Origin: Pseudomonas sp. R4-35-07
GTDB taxonomy: Bacteria; Pseudomonadota; Gammaproteobacteria; Pseudomonadales; Pseudomonadaceae
Assembly (NCBI RefSeq): GCF_003852235.1
Contig: NZ_CP027732.1
Span: 2,108,001-2,172,000, forward strand
Reading direction: 5' to 3'
Length of the DNA stretch: 64,000 bases
Of the stretch, positions 44,848-54,203 are shown in pieces. The translations under genes were made by a program, and so were the position numbers. Positions within the stretch are counted from its first letter, which is position 1. The number at the start of each line of letters is the position of its first letter. The notes beneath the pieces are model-generated. The model saw only the letters and a list, made by a program, of their open reading frames with translations. It ran no database searches and was not told where the DNA came from.

Positions 44848-45846
44848 ATGTCAGTTAAGTCAGACAAATACCGGGACGTTCCAGAGCGCCCCGAATCACC
44901 GTCAGCAGGTCATATCGAGGTCGATTGCTTGATTGTCGGCGCCGGCCCTGCAGGGTTAACGGCGGCGGTTTATTTGAGTCGTTTCCATCGGCGAGTCGTG
45001 GTCGCCGACGGGGGGCAAAGCCGTGCAAGCCTAATTCCGCTTTCGCACAATTATCCCGGCTTTGCGCCAGGCATATCGGGCAACGATTTGCTCGATCGAT
45101 TGCGCGAGCAGGCCGTGTCTTACGGGGCGACGATTGAAGCCGGAAGCGTGGAATGTCTGCGCAAAGACCACACTGGTTTCGTTGCGCAACTCAACGGACG
45201 AGCGCTGAGCGCGCGGCGTGTGGTGCTGGCAACTGGAATGGTCGATACCTTGCCGCAGATGGATCGACCCTACGATGGCATTGCACACTCGGTGATTCGG
45301 CTGTGCGCCATATGTGATGGCTACGAAGTCAACGGTGACAACGTGGCGGTATATGGCGAAGCACACTGTGCTGTTGAGCACGGGCTATTTTTGCGCAACT
45401 TCACCGACCACGTGACGGTGCTGGCCGAGGGTGATAGCGAAGCTGGTGAGGACGTGAGCGCGAGAGCGCGGTGCGCCGGTATACGTTTGATTAGGGACCG
45501 GGTCGAGTACATCGAAGTGAGGGGCGGCAAAGTCTACGTAAAAGCGGGGAAAGGTGAAGATTACTGCTTCGATATCGTCTATCCATCGCTGGGCTCACGG
45601 TATCGCTCGGAGCTAGCGGTGCAACTGGGCGCGCAGGTGGACGAGGAGGGCGCTTTGTGCGTTGACAACCATCAGCGCACATCGATTGACGGGCTTTACG
45701 CTGTCGGGGATGTCGTGGACTCGCTCAAGCAAATTAGCGTCGCTACAGGCCAGGCGGCGGTCTGCGCGACTGCTGTGCATAACAGCCTGGAACTACGTCT
45801 TTGGGATCGGTTACGGGACGAAAGAACCGTTCGGGGTACCGCTTGA
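44848..45846 (+). CDS. FAD-dependent thioredoxin-reductase-like oxidoreductase
   Basis: A 332-residue flavoprotein of the NAD(P)H-dependent disulfide-reductase class II family. FAD-binding [15 protein letters not shown] near residue 32, redox-active Cys-x-x-Cys in LCAICDGYE, an NAD(P)-binding half whose glycine motif is weak ([14 protein letters not shown]), and C-terminal FAD motif [18 protein letters not shown] seven bases before the ATG at 44848 fixes the start. It lacks an obvious thioredoxin partner nearby. It could reduce a small thiol protein; partner unknown. Confidence 0.88.
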   Translation: MSVKSDKYRDVPERPESPSAGHIEVDCLIVGAGPAGLTAAVYLSRFHRRVVVADGGQSRASLIPLSHNYPGFAPGISGNDLLDRLREQAVSYGATIEAGSVECLRKDHTGFVAQLNGRALSARRVVLATGMVDTLPQMDRPYDGIAHSVIRLCAICDGYEVNGDNVAVYGEAHCAVEHGLFLRNFTDHVTVLAEGDSEAGEDVSARARCAGIRLIRDRVEYIEVRGGKVYVKAGKGEDYCFDIVYPSLGSRYRSELAVQLGAQVDEEGALCVDNHQRTSIDGLYAVGDVVDSLKQISVATGQAAVCATAVHNSLELRLWDRLRDERTVRGTA

Positions 45847-46023
45847 GTACATAAGCGGAATAGCGTCTTCGGTCAAAATAGTTTCAGCCTAACCAGCGTA
45901 ACACCGCGAGCTCCACGGTAGAGGTCATCGGACACTTCAATTCACCGTTTCGATCTCTAAATCCTGATAGCACGTATTTATTCGACGTGGAAGTCAGGCA
46001 ACCCGCGATGGGGGGGCTTGCTA

Positions 46024-46811
46024 TGATGATTTTCAGCACCGAGTCTGTCCAGGCTTTATGCAAGCGAAAAGCGGAGTTGGGCGTGGCAATCATGTCGTGC
46101 CCCCCTTGAATGATCTTGCACAGTAGGTATTTGACTGCCTCAATGTTATTTATCAGTTGGTCTTTTCCAAGAAACATCCAGTTCTTGAAATACCAAACAT
46201 CAAGAAGTCCCATGCTGGTGCTGGTCTTTTGATCGGCGGCTTGCTCTTCAATGCCGTCCGGATCGTGGCGCAATAATGAACACTGGCCGAGTAACGAACC
46301 CAAGCGCGAATGGCTCCGCCGCTTGAAACCTCGTCATCGCCTGTCATTCGATCAAGATATACCTGCAGCAGATCGTGCCGCTCCTCCTTGGGAATGAAGT
46401 TAATGAAATCCTCAAGTGCAAGGGGAAAACCGGCGCATACCGTGGATGTACCAGTTGATTTCATCTTCGGTGCCCATGAATACGCCCCGGCAAGATGAAA
46501 CCCAGACAGCGCTGCGGATGAGTCTCGCCATAAGCCAGAGCGAGCGTGGTGCCCCACGAGCCACCGGTGATCAGCCTGCTTTGATGCTCGCGAAGTTTTT
46601 CCAAGTCCCCGACCAGCGCCTGCGTCGTGTTGTTGCGCAGTTCTCCAAGTGGCGTTGAGCGAAGGGCGCCGCGTCGATCGAACAGCACGATGCGGTAGTG
46701 ATCCGGATCCCAGAACTGACGTTTGCCGAGCGGCGCTCCTTCACCACGGCAGCCGTGCAAGTACACGACTGGAACGCCGCCAGGGTTGCCGCTTTCTTCC
46801 CAGTAAAGGGA
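46024..46811 (-). pseudogene. Decayed second copy of prolyl aminopeptidase
   Basis: Read across frames, the stretch encodes most of a prolyl aminopeptidase very similar to the intact gene at 42798: YWEESGNPGGVPVVYLHG, RQFWDPDHYRIVLFDRRGAL, GGSWGTTLALAYGE and IIQGGHDMIATPNSAFRLHK. Frames change near 46490 and 46290-46300, the Gly-Gly-Pro loop is altered (HGCRGEG), and the C-terminal part with the catalytic His is absent. It is clearly non-functional. Confidence 0.88.
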
Positions 46812-47060
46812 ATACTTGGGTATGCGGCGGTGCGCTGATGCTGCTGGGAATTGCCCTTTACGGGTGCAACCGCTTGGCGACTACAGTTGCGGAGTCTGGT
46901 TGCATGTGCGACTAGCCGTCGTAGCTAACCGTTCGTCTGAGGATGATCAAAAAATTTCGATGCCCTCCTCAGATCTCTTTGTCATCAATTAGAGCGGAGA
47001 ATTCAGGTGCCGGCTCGTTGAAACATTCACTTGGTGATGACTGATGAAGGAGATCGACCA

Positions 47061-48236
47061 ATGTCCAAAATCGATAATCTGCTGGACAACAAGGGCACGC
47101 CCTTGGACAAGCAGAGCTTTACCTGGCGCGATCTGGCCGGCAAGCCGATCAGTAAGCTGGACGATGATGCATTCACCCGGGTACGGGTGATTTTGATGAA
47201 CGGCGTTGAATCCGACGCCTTACGACTCAAGCACTTCGGCTCGCGGTTTCACAAAGAGTTGCAGCTGCCGCTGGCACAGATCCGCCGTGTCGAGCAGCAC
47301 CAGATGACGGCGGTCAACTGGCTGCTGTCCGCGGATCATTCTCCCTTGGAAACCACCGTTGCCTACGAGCAGGTAGCGATCGAGGTGACCGCCGCCGTCG
47401 CCCAGAATGAGCCCGACCCCTACCAGGCCCAAACCTATCGCTTTGGCTTGCTGGAAGACTTCGACCACCTCTACCGCTACGCCGCTATGCTCGACCGGCT
47501 AGAGGGAAAGGACGCCAACAATATTCTGCAGGGCTACACCGACCTCGTACCCGGCAGGCCTACCAGCGAACATCACCGCGCCCCCGGCGATGACCTGCGA
47601 GACAACTATCAGAAAGACAGTGCCGCACTGATCACCAAGATTCACGCCGCACTGATCACCGGGGCCGAATACCAGACACACGACTATTACATGAACATCG
47701 GTCCGCTGTTCGCCGACCCGGTGGCTCGCGCGCTGTACGCCGAAATCGCCTCGGTCGAGGAGCAACACGTGACCCAGTACGGTTCGTTGCAGGACCCCAG
47801 CGAAACCTTCATGGAAAAGTGGCTGGTGCATGAGGCGATGGAGGTCTACACCTACGCCAGTTGCGCCGAGCAGGAAGAAAATCCGCGCATCAAGGCGCTC
47901 TGGGAACGCTTCGTCGACTATGAATTGGGACACCTGAACCTGGCCTGCGAGTTATTCAAGCAATATGAACGCCGCGATCCCGCCGAGGTATTGGCCGGCC
48001 CGCTGCCGCGCATGATCGAGTTCAAGAGCCAGCGCGATTTCGTGCGCGAGACCTTGTCTCGCGAGGTCGACCTGCGCGCCCATGGTATCAATTACTTACC
48101 AAAGGAAAGGGAAGGGCAGGCGTCTCTGGATCAACGCGCACGCCTTAACAGTGAGGGCGTTCCAGCCAACGTGGTGTCAGCTGGCTACGCCTTCAAACCG
48201 GGCACCGAACTCAACCCAGCGGGAGAACAGCAATGA
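47061..48236 (+). CDS. Ferritin-like di-iron domain protein (larger of a pair)
   Basis: A 391-residue helical protein with Glu/His pairs typical of ferritin-like di-iron carboxylate proteins: LLEDFDHLYRYA, SVEEQHVTQYG, EAMEVYTYAS and DYELGHLNLA. GAAGGAG precedes the ATG at 47061. Its stop overlaps the next gene start by four bases. No signal peptide. Similar pairs occur in Pseudomonas stress islands; they may scavenge iron or oxygen species, or oxidise a substrate. Substrate unknown. Confidence 0.82.
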   Translation: MSKIDNLLDNKGTPLDKQSFTWRDLAGKPISKLDDDAFTRVRVILMNGVESDALRLKHFGSRFHKELQLPLAQIRRVEQHQMTAVNWLLSADHSPLETTVAYEQVAIEVTAAVAQNEPDPYQAQTYRFGLLEDFDHLYRYAAMLDRLEGKDANNILQGYTDLVPGRPTSEHHRAPGDDLRDNYQKDSAALITKIHAALITGAEYQTHDYYMNIGPLFADPVARALYAEIASVEEQHVTQYGSLQDPSETFMEKWLVHEAMEVYTYASCAEQEENPRIKALWERFVDYELGHLNLACELFKQYERRDPAEVLAGPLPRMIEFKSQRDFVRETLSREVDLRAHGINYLPKEREGQASLDQRARLNSEGVPANVVSAGYAFKPGTELNPAGEQQ

Positions 48237-48958
48237 GCGAACGTCAAGTGATCATCGGCACCAACCGCACCGGCGCGCAGATGTCGCCTGAAGGCACTGC
48301 ACGCCAATTGGAAGCTACGCGCATGTTTCCCGCCGATGTCCCGGGCGACATGGGCGCCTACACCGCCGCGCGCGAGAGTGCTATTCGCGAAGCCGACCTG
48401 ATCGGTTCGGTGCCGTCTCCAGGTAGCGCTAAGGGTGTGGTCAAGACTGCGCTGGACAAAACTATAGGCAAGGCGCCTGAAGTGCTGCTCGACAAGCTCG
48501 GCGAGCGCCTGGCTTTCGAGCGCACTGGCGTACGTTTATATGAAGCGATGGTGGCCAAGGCCATGTCCGCACCGGGCGCCAACCCCGCATTGGTGGGCAC
48601 CCTGCGCCAGATCCAGGCCGAAGAACTAGAGCACATGGACCTGGTGCGCGAAGCCATCGAAACCCTGGGCGCCGACCCCACCGCCATGACGCCGTGCGCG
48701 GACGTGGCCGGGGTCAAGGCCATGGGTGTTCTGCAGGTACTGACTGACCCACGCACGACTGTGTCGCAGTCGATGAGTGCGATCCTGACCATTGAATTGG
48801 AGGACAACGCGGCGTGGGATTTGTTGATTGAGCTCGCCCGCGCAGGTGGCCATCCGCTGATTGCGAAGCGCTTCGAGCATGCGTTGCAGCAGGAGGAAAC
48901 ACACTTAGCGACGGTTAGCCAATTCATTCGCGACGACCTGCTTGCCCAAGTGAGCTGA
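48233..48958 (+). CDS. Ferritin-like di-iron domain protein (smaller of a pair)
   Basis: A 241-residue protein coupled to the previous gene (ATGA overlap). The di-iron ligands are visible as FERTGVRLYEAM, QAEELEHMDLV, TIELEDNAAWD and QQEETHLATVS, a four-helix-bundle arrangement like rubrerythrin-type domains. The N-terminal 80 residues look flexible. The two ferritin-like proteins probably form a complex. A hairpin follows 13 bases after the stop. Confidence 0.84.
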   Translation: MSERQVIIGTNRTGAQMSPEGTARQLEATRMFPADVPGDMGAYTAARESAIREADLIGSVPSPGSAKGVVKTALDKTIGKAPEVLLDKLGERLAFERTGVRLYEAMVAKAMSAPGANPALVGTLRQIQAEELEHMDLVREAIETLGADPTAMTPCADVAGVKAMGVLQVLTDPRTTVSQSMSAILTIELEDNAAWDLLIELARAGGHPLIAKRFEHALQQEETHLATVSQFIRDDLLAQVS

Positions 48959-48971
48959 CGGTTTGCGCGAT

Positions 48972-49008
48972 GCGTAGTTTCGCGCCGGACATGGGCGTGA
49001 AACTACGC
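48972..49008. other. Long hairpin after the ferritin-like operon
   Basis: GCGTAGTTTCGCGCC pairs with GGCGTGAAACTACGC over 15 positions (one G-T) around a seven-base loop. It has no T-run on either side. It could protect the 3' end of the operon mRNA or be a Rho-type end. Confidence 0.65.
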
Positions 49009-49317
49009 GCACTGCCTCAGGGTTCATCGGATAGGTCAGTAGAAACGACGGGTCGAGCTCGCCTTTCTGGATGTGCTCAAACAGCATGGGTGCGCAACGC
49101 TGCCCTTGGTTGCTGCCCGTCTTCAGGGTTTATATCTTATTTGGAGCAGGAGGGCCGCATTTGACTCCCAGTTCACGAACGGCGCTACATTTGCAGGGAA
49201 ATTGCGGAACCCAGTCCCACGCGCTTCGAGCCAAAAGATGACTTCTTGAGACATCTCCTCCATTCCAGCGCTGACTCCGGTGTGTCTGAATCAATGTTCC
49301 CTGCCAATGTGTGCGCT
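49009..49317. other. 309-bp spacer with no recognised gene
   Basis: The stretch between the ferritin-like operon and the end of galE holds only short frames of poor composition. I see no repeat, terminator or RNA gene in it. Confidence 0.5.
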
Positions 49318-50343
49318 TCACTTTGTCTGCCAAATCGCCTTATGCTCACGCTGGTTGATTTGCCAGCGCCACGCGTCGTAGAGCATTTGCTCCAGTGAAA
49401 AGCGCGCTTGCCAGCCCAGCTCGTCGATGGACTTTTGGGGGTCGGCCCAGCAGCAGGCTATGTCGCCTGGGCGACGCGCTTCGAAATTCAGCGGGATCCT
49501 GACGCCGCTCACCTTTTCAAAGGCGTTGATCACATCCAGCACCGAATACCCGCGCCCCGTTCCCAGGTTCCAAATACTGACGCCACAGCGTTCGCGCAAC
49601 GCTTCTAGCGCGCTGATATGCCCCAACGCTAGATCGACGACATGGATGTAATCGCGAACGCCGGTGCCGTCCGGGGTCGGGTAGTCCTTGCCGTACACTG
49701 ACAACGCTTGCCGCTCGCCACTGGCAACCTGAAGCAGATAGGGCAATAGATTGTTCGGTGTGCTGGTCGGCGCTTCGCCCAGCAGGCCGGAGGCATGGGC
49801 ACCGATTGGGTTAAAGTAGCGCAGCAGGCCTATCGACCAGCGCGGGTCAGAGCTAGCCACGCTTTTCATAACGTTTTCACACATCAGCTTCGACATCCCG
49901 TACGGGTTGGTCGGTTGCCCGGTGGCGCACGCTTCGTTGATTGGCATGCGGGTGCAATCCCCATACACCGTTGCGGATGAGCTGAACACCAACCGGAATA
50001 CGCCGGCCTTTGCCATGGCCTGGCAAAGCACCACGCTGCCGCCGACATTGGTGTCGTAGTAGCGCAATGGCTCGCGCACGCTCTCGCCGACGGCTTTCAA
50101 CCCCGCGCAATGCACTACGGCGTCGATGGGGTAGTCACGCAGCAGCCTGTCGAGCAACCGTCGATTACGCACGTCGCCATAAATGAACTCCGGCCGCTTG
50201 CCCGCCAAGGCGCTTACCCGGTCGATCGTCGAGCGACGGCTATTGCACAAATTATCCAGTATCAACACTTCTTCGCCTCGGACCATCAATTCCAATGCGA
50301 CGTGCGCACCGATGTATCCCGCACCGCCCGTAATCAAAATCAT
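49318..50343 (-). CDS. galE: UDP-glucose 4-epimerase
   Basis: A 341-residue short-chain dehydrogenase-type epimerase that interconverts UDP-glucose and UDP-galactose. NAD-binding GGAGYIGAH at the N-terminus, the Ser in SSSATVYG, and the catalytic Tyr-x3-Lys in NPYGMSKLMCE are present, with RYFNPIGAH and GVRDYIHVVDLA blocks. I chose the ATG at 50343; the frame is open for another 95 codons with a possible start at 50487 that would add 48 residues of plausible helical sequence. It is divergent from the glycosyltransferase-glf operon and most likely supplies its UDP-galactose. Confidence 0.94.
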   Translation of the reverse strand: MILITGGAGYIGAHVALELMVRGEEVLILDNLCNSRRSTIDRVSALAGKRPEFIYGDVRNRRLLDRLLRDYPIDAVVHCAGLKAVGESVREPLRYYDTNVGGSVVLCQAMAKAGVFRLVFSSSATVYGDCTRMPINEACATGQPTNPYGMSKLMCENVMKSVASSDPRWSIGLLRYFNPIGAHASGLLGEAPTSTPNNLLPYLLQVASGERQALSVYGKDYPTPDGTGVRDYIHVVDLALGHISALEALRERCGVSIWNLGTGRGYSVLDVINAFEKVSGVRIPLNFEARRPGDIACCWADPQKSIDELGWQARFSLEQMLYDAWRWQINQREHKAIWQTK

Positions 50344-50653
50344 GCGCTCGCCCTCGTTCGCCTGGCATCTACCCGATGCCTGTTTCCTCAGTTCGGTCAG
50401 CGCTGTTTGTGCAGCTGACTGTTCAAGGTAGGGGTCGCTTTCTAGGAGGAGTTCAAGCCGTTTGACTGATCGGTATATGCAGTTCATCGGCTGCGCTGAT
50501 TCTTGCACTGAACGACCTGCGACGACCGTGCTTCCAACTTTCAAGAGCCGAATAGCCTGGATAAAGACTGTTGTGCACTTGCCGTATCGACACGGTATGG
50601 CCAAAGGGCTCGATGCATGAGCCGTCATCTTTTCGCTTGATAAGGACGTTGAT
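50344..50653. promoter_or_regulatory. Divergent promoter region of galE and the glycosyltransferase operon
   Basis: This 310-bp region between two divergent start codons must drive both galE and the four-gene operon to the right. Part of it is open in frame with galE (see galE). I could not assign promoter boxes with confidence. Confidence 0.4.
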
Positions 50654-51823
50654 ATGAACCTTTCGGAACAGCCCGTGCCGTTTGCCCAAGTAAGTGGGCT
50701 AAGTCCTGTTGAATCCGCCAGCCAGGCCCGTCCTACGCTGGTGTGCCTATCCCATTTGCGCTGGGAGTTCGTCTACCAGCGTCCGCAGCATGTGATGTCG
50801 CGCCTGGCGAAAGACTACGACGTGATCTTCTTCGAAGAACCGGTGGTAGGCGGTGGCGAGCCTCCTCGCCTGGAAACGTCGAGCCCGGCGGCGGGCATCC
50901 GGGTGGTCGTCCCGCACCTGCCTGAGGGCCTGGGTGAGCAGGCGATGATCGAGGCGCAGCGACGGTTGCTGGATGAGCGTCTTGCCAAGGCCGTGCAAGG
51001 TGATCTTCTGCTCTGGTATTTCACGCCCATGAGCCTGGCGTTTACCGACCACCTCCAGGCGCGGGTCACGGTGTTCGACTGCATGGATGAGCTGTCTGCG
51101 TTCAAGGGCGCGCCGGCCCAACTGGTGCACATGGAGCGGCTGCTCATGGACAAGGCCGACGTGGTGTTCACTGGCGGTTTCAGCATCTGGGAGGTCAAGC
51201 AGCACCAGCACGGCAATGCGCACCCTGTGCCTAGCAGCGTCGACATTGGCCATTTTGCGCAGGCACGAAACGCGTTGGCGGACCCTGCCGACCAGGCGCC
51301 GGTCGCGCGGCCACGCCTAGGCTTTTTCGGTGTGATCGATGAGCGCTTCGACATCGAGCTGGTTGACCATGTGGCGGCGTTGCGTCCCGACTGGCAGATC
51401 GTATTGGTTGGGCCAGTGGTCAAGATCGATCCGCAGACCCTGCCGCGACGCCCCAATATTCATTATCTGGGCGGGCGGCAATACGCCGAGCTGCCAGCTT
51501 ACCTGAACGGCTGGGACGCGGCCCTGATGCCGTTCGCGCTCAATGCGTCCACCCGTTTCATCAGCCCAACCAAGACCCCCGAGTACCTAGCCGGCGGCTG
51601 CCCCGTGGTCTCGACGCCGATACGCGATGTAGTCAATGGCTACGGCCAAAGCGGTGCCGTATTTATCGCCGACACTGCCGACGCGTTTGTCAGCGCCATC
51701 GAAGGCGCTCTGCGCCTGAAAGGCACGCCCGATTTCCTAAAACGTGCCGATGCGGCGCTTGAGGGGATGTCTTGGGACAACACGTGCCGCTTTATGAAGG
51801 AGCAGATCGAATGCCTCAGATAA
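50654..51823 (+). CDS. Glycosyltransferase (GT-B fold, TuaH-like)
   Basis: A 389-residue cytoplasmic glycosyltransferase. N-terminal LSHLRWEFVYQRPQHVMSRL and C-terminal TKTPEYLAGGCPVVSTPI, with the Glu of the nucleotide-sugar site, are typical of TuaH-like GT4-related enzymes. It is the first gene of an operon: its end overlaps the start of glf by 13 bases. Together with Glf it should transfer a galactofuranose or related sugar to a lipid or oligosaccharide acceptor; the acceptor is unknown. Confidence 0.88.
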   Translation: MNLSEQPVPFAQVSGLSPVESASQARPTLVCLSHLRWEFVYQRPQHVMSRLAKDYDVIFFEEPVVGGGEPPRLETSSPAAGIRVVVPHLPEGLGEQAMIEAQRRLLDERLAKAVQGDLLLWYFTPMSLAFTDHLQARVTVFDCMDELSAFKGAPAQLVHMERLLMDKADVVFTGGFSIWEVKQHQHGNAHPVPSSVDIGHFAQARNALADPADQAPVARPRLGFFGVIDERFDIELVDHVAALRPDWQIVLVGPVVKIDPQTLPRRPNIHYLGGRQYAELPAYLNGWDAALMPFALNASTRFISPTKTPEYLAGGCPVVSTPIRDVVNGYGQSGAVFIADTADAFVSAIEGALRLKGTPDFLKRADAALEGMSWDNTCRFMKEQIECLR

Positions 51824-53004
51824 ACCTTGAAACCGCCAAGTCCGGACCGTCCTGCCAACCCGGGCGCGGGGTCTATGACTACCTGGTCGTCGGTGCCGGG
51901 TTTGCCGGCAGCGTCATCGCCGAACGGCTGGCCCAGGGGCTGGGGCGCAACGTGCTGTTGATCGACCGACGCGCGCATATCGCCGGCAACGCATACGATC
52001 ACCCGGATGCGGCGGGGGTACTGGTGCATCGTTACGGTCCGCACATCTTTCACACCAACGCGCAGCGGATCGTCGACTACCTGTCGCGCTTTACCGAGTG
52101 GCGGCCCTATGAGCACCGTGTGCTGGCGCAGGTCGATGGGCAACTGGTGCCGATCCCCATCAATCTCACCACGCTTAACAAACTGTACGGTTTGTCGATG
52201 ACGTCCGAGCAAGCCGAAGTGTTCTTGGCCGAGCGCGCGGAGCCGGTGGCCACGATTCGCACGTCGGAGGACGTGGTGGTCAATCAGATCGGGCGCACGC
52301 TCTACGAGAAATTCTTCCGTGGCTACACCCGCAAGCAATGGGGCCTGGACCCTTCCGCGCTGGACAAGTCGGTGACCTCGCGGATCCCCACGCGCACCAA
52401 TGAAGACGACCGCTATTTCACCGACACCTTCCAGATGATGCCCCGCGATGGCTACACGCGCATGTTCGAGCAGATGCTCGATCACCCCCGGATCGACGTG
52501 CTGCTGGATACCGACTTCAAGGACGTGCGCGATGAGGTGAAGTTCAACCACGTGATCTATTGCGGCCCGATCGACGAGTACTTTGATTTCCAGTTGGGAC
52601 GCTTGCCCTACCGTTCGTTGCGGTTCGAGCACCAGACGCTCGAGCAGGAGCGCTATCAGCCGGTGGCGGTGGTCAACTTCCCGGACCCGGAGGTGCCCTA
52701 CACGCGCATCACCGAGTACAAGCACCTGACCGGTCAGGTCCACCCCTGCACCAGCATTACTCGCGAGTTTCCCTGCGATGAGGGCGACCCTTATTACCCG
52801 GTTCCACGCGCCGAAAACGTCGAGCTGTACAAGCGGTACAAGGCCCTCGCGGAGCAGACGCCGAATGTGACGTTTCTCGGGCGCCTGGGTACTTACAAGT
52901 ACTACAACATGGACCAAGTGGTGGGCCAGGCGCTTGCGTTGTACCGCGACATTGAAGCCGCGAGCAGCGAAGCCACCGTTGCAGCCGGGCTCGATGTGTT
53001 ATGA
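51811..53004 (+). CDS. glf: UDP-galactopyranose mutase
   Basis: A 397-residue flavoenzyme that converts UDP-galactopyranose to UDP-galactofuranose. FAD-binding VVGAGFAGSVIAERLA, RRAHIAGNAYD, HRYGPHIFHTN and the substrate-site Arg/Tyr residues (FRGYTRKQWG, RLGTYKYYNMDQ) are all present. GAAGGAG lies nine bases before the ATG at 51811. It is embedded between the glycosyltransferase and the glycosidase genes with overlapping ends, a strong sign of a common product containing galactofuranose. Confidence 0.95.
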   Translation: MPQINLETAKSGPSCQPGRGVYDYLVVGAGFAGSVIAERLAQGLGRNVLLIDRRAHIAGNAYDHPDAAGVLVHRYGPHIFHTNAQRIVDYLSRFTEWRPYEHRVLAQVDGQLVPIPINLTTLNKLYGLSMTSEQAEVFLAERAEPVATIRTSEDVVVNQIGRTLYEKFFRGYTRKQWGLDPSALDKSVTSRIPTRTNEDDRYFTDTFQMMPRDGYTRMFEQMLDHPRIDVLLDTDFKDVRDEVKFNHVIYCGPIDEYFDFQLGRLPYRSLRFEHQTLEQERYQPVAVVNFPDPEVPYTRITEYKHLTGQVHPCTSITREFPCDEGDPYYPVPRAENVELYKRYKALAEQTPNVTFLGRLGTYKYYNMDQVVGQALALYRDIEAASSEATVAAGLDVL

Positions 53005-54203
53005 GCGCGCCGCCGGAGCAGAGCCAGAGGGAGCCCCGCGAGCGCGGTCATCACGCGCTCTTCAACAGCTTCGTGATGGCGGGCTATGAGTGCTCCAGCC
53101 AGCGCCGCCAGGATGGTCGGCGCCTGGACTTGCTGGCCGCCACCGGGCACGCGCGCTGGGCACACAAGGACTACGCGCAACTGGCGGGCCTGAATGTGCG
53201 TTGCGCCCGTGACGGCCTGCGTTGGCACCTGATCGAGCGCAGCTCCGGTCGCTACGACTGGAGCAGTTTCCTGCCGATGCTCAGGGCTGCGCGCGATCAC
53301 CAGGTGCAAGTGATCTGGGACCTTTGCCATTACGGGTATCCGGATGACCTGGACGTCTGGCGCCCGTCGTTTGTCGACCGGTTCGCACGTTTTGCCGGCG
53401 CGGTGGCAGGGCTGATGGCGGATGAAGGTATCAGCGTTCCGATCTATTCGCCGGTCAACGAGATATCGTTCTGGAGCTGGGCGGGGGGCGACGTCGGTTA
53501 TTTCAACCCCAATGCCCACGGGCGCGGCCAGGAGCTCAAGCACCAGTTGGTGCGCGCCAGCATCGCCGCGATCGAGGCGATTCGCGAGCGCGCGCCGGCT
53601 GCGCGTTTCGTGCAGTGCGACCCGCTGATCAACGTGGTCTCCGAGTCGCAGCGCAGCGAGGACATTGAAAACGCCGAACGCTACCGGGTGGCCCAATTCG
53701 AGGCCTGGGACATGCTGATCGGGCGCCAGTGGCCGGGCCTGGGCGGGCAGGAGGATTACCTGGATATCATCGGCGCGAATTTCTATCCGCATAATCAGTG
53801 GTATTTCCACGGCGGGCGCATTGCGCTGGGTGAGTCGGATTACCGCCCACTCGCCGGTATGCTCAAAGAGTTGCACCAACGCTATCAGCGGCCGCTGCTG
53901 ATCTCCGAAACCGGGGCGGAGGACCAGGAGCGTTTGCCCTGGTTGAGCTATGTCGTGGACCAGGTGCTGATGTCGCTGGAACGGGGGGTGCCGGTGCAAG
54001 GCATTTGTTGGTACCCGTTTCTCGATTACCCCGGCTGGGATGATGGCCGTTATTGCCCCACCGGCGTGTTTGGCTACGCCGACGGAGAGGGCGAACGCGC
54101 GCCTTTCCACCCGTTGCACCTGCAGCTCAAAGCCCTGCCCGAGCGTATCGAGGCACGCTTGCGCGAGCTTGATGCAAGGCGGGCGCAGAGGCTGCGCACA
54201 TGA
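53001..54203 (+). CDS. Glycoside hydrolase of clan GH-A (beta-glucosidase-like)
   Basis: A 400-residue TIM-barrel glycosidase. The acid/base Glu is in PVNEISFWSW and the nucleophile in LISETGAED, in the order of clan GH-A; WDLCHYGYPDD and NFYPHNQWYF are further barrel strands. No signal peptide, so it acts in the cytoplasm unless exported otherwise. It overlaps both neighbours by four bases. In this operon it may trim or rearrange the glycan made by the glycosyltransferase, or work as a transglycosidase. Confidence 0.87.
   Translation: MSAPPEQSQREPRERGHHALFNSFVMAGYECSSQRRQDGRRLDLLAATGHARWAHKDYAQLAGLNVRCARDGLRWHLIERSSGRYDWSSFLPMLRAARDHQVQVIWDLCHYGYPDDLDVWRPSFVDRFARFAGAVAGLMADEGISVPIYSPVNEISFWSWAGGDVGYFNPNAHGRGQELKHQLVRASIAAIEAIRERAPAARFVQCDPLINVVSESQRSEDIENAERYRVAQFEAWDMLIGRQWPGLGGQEDYLDIIGANFYPHNQWYFHGGRIALGESDYRPLAGMLKELHQRYQRPLLISETGAEDQERLPWLSYVVDQVLMSLERGVPVQGICWYPFLDYPGWDDGRYCPTGVFGYADGEGERAPFHPLHLQLKALPERIEARLRELDARRAQRLRT

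Noticed and set aside
52902..54119. 405-codon minus-strand frame opposite the glycosidase gene
   Set aside because: Mirror frame of high-GC coding DNA; the plus-strand gene has catalytic motifs and overlapping neighbours.
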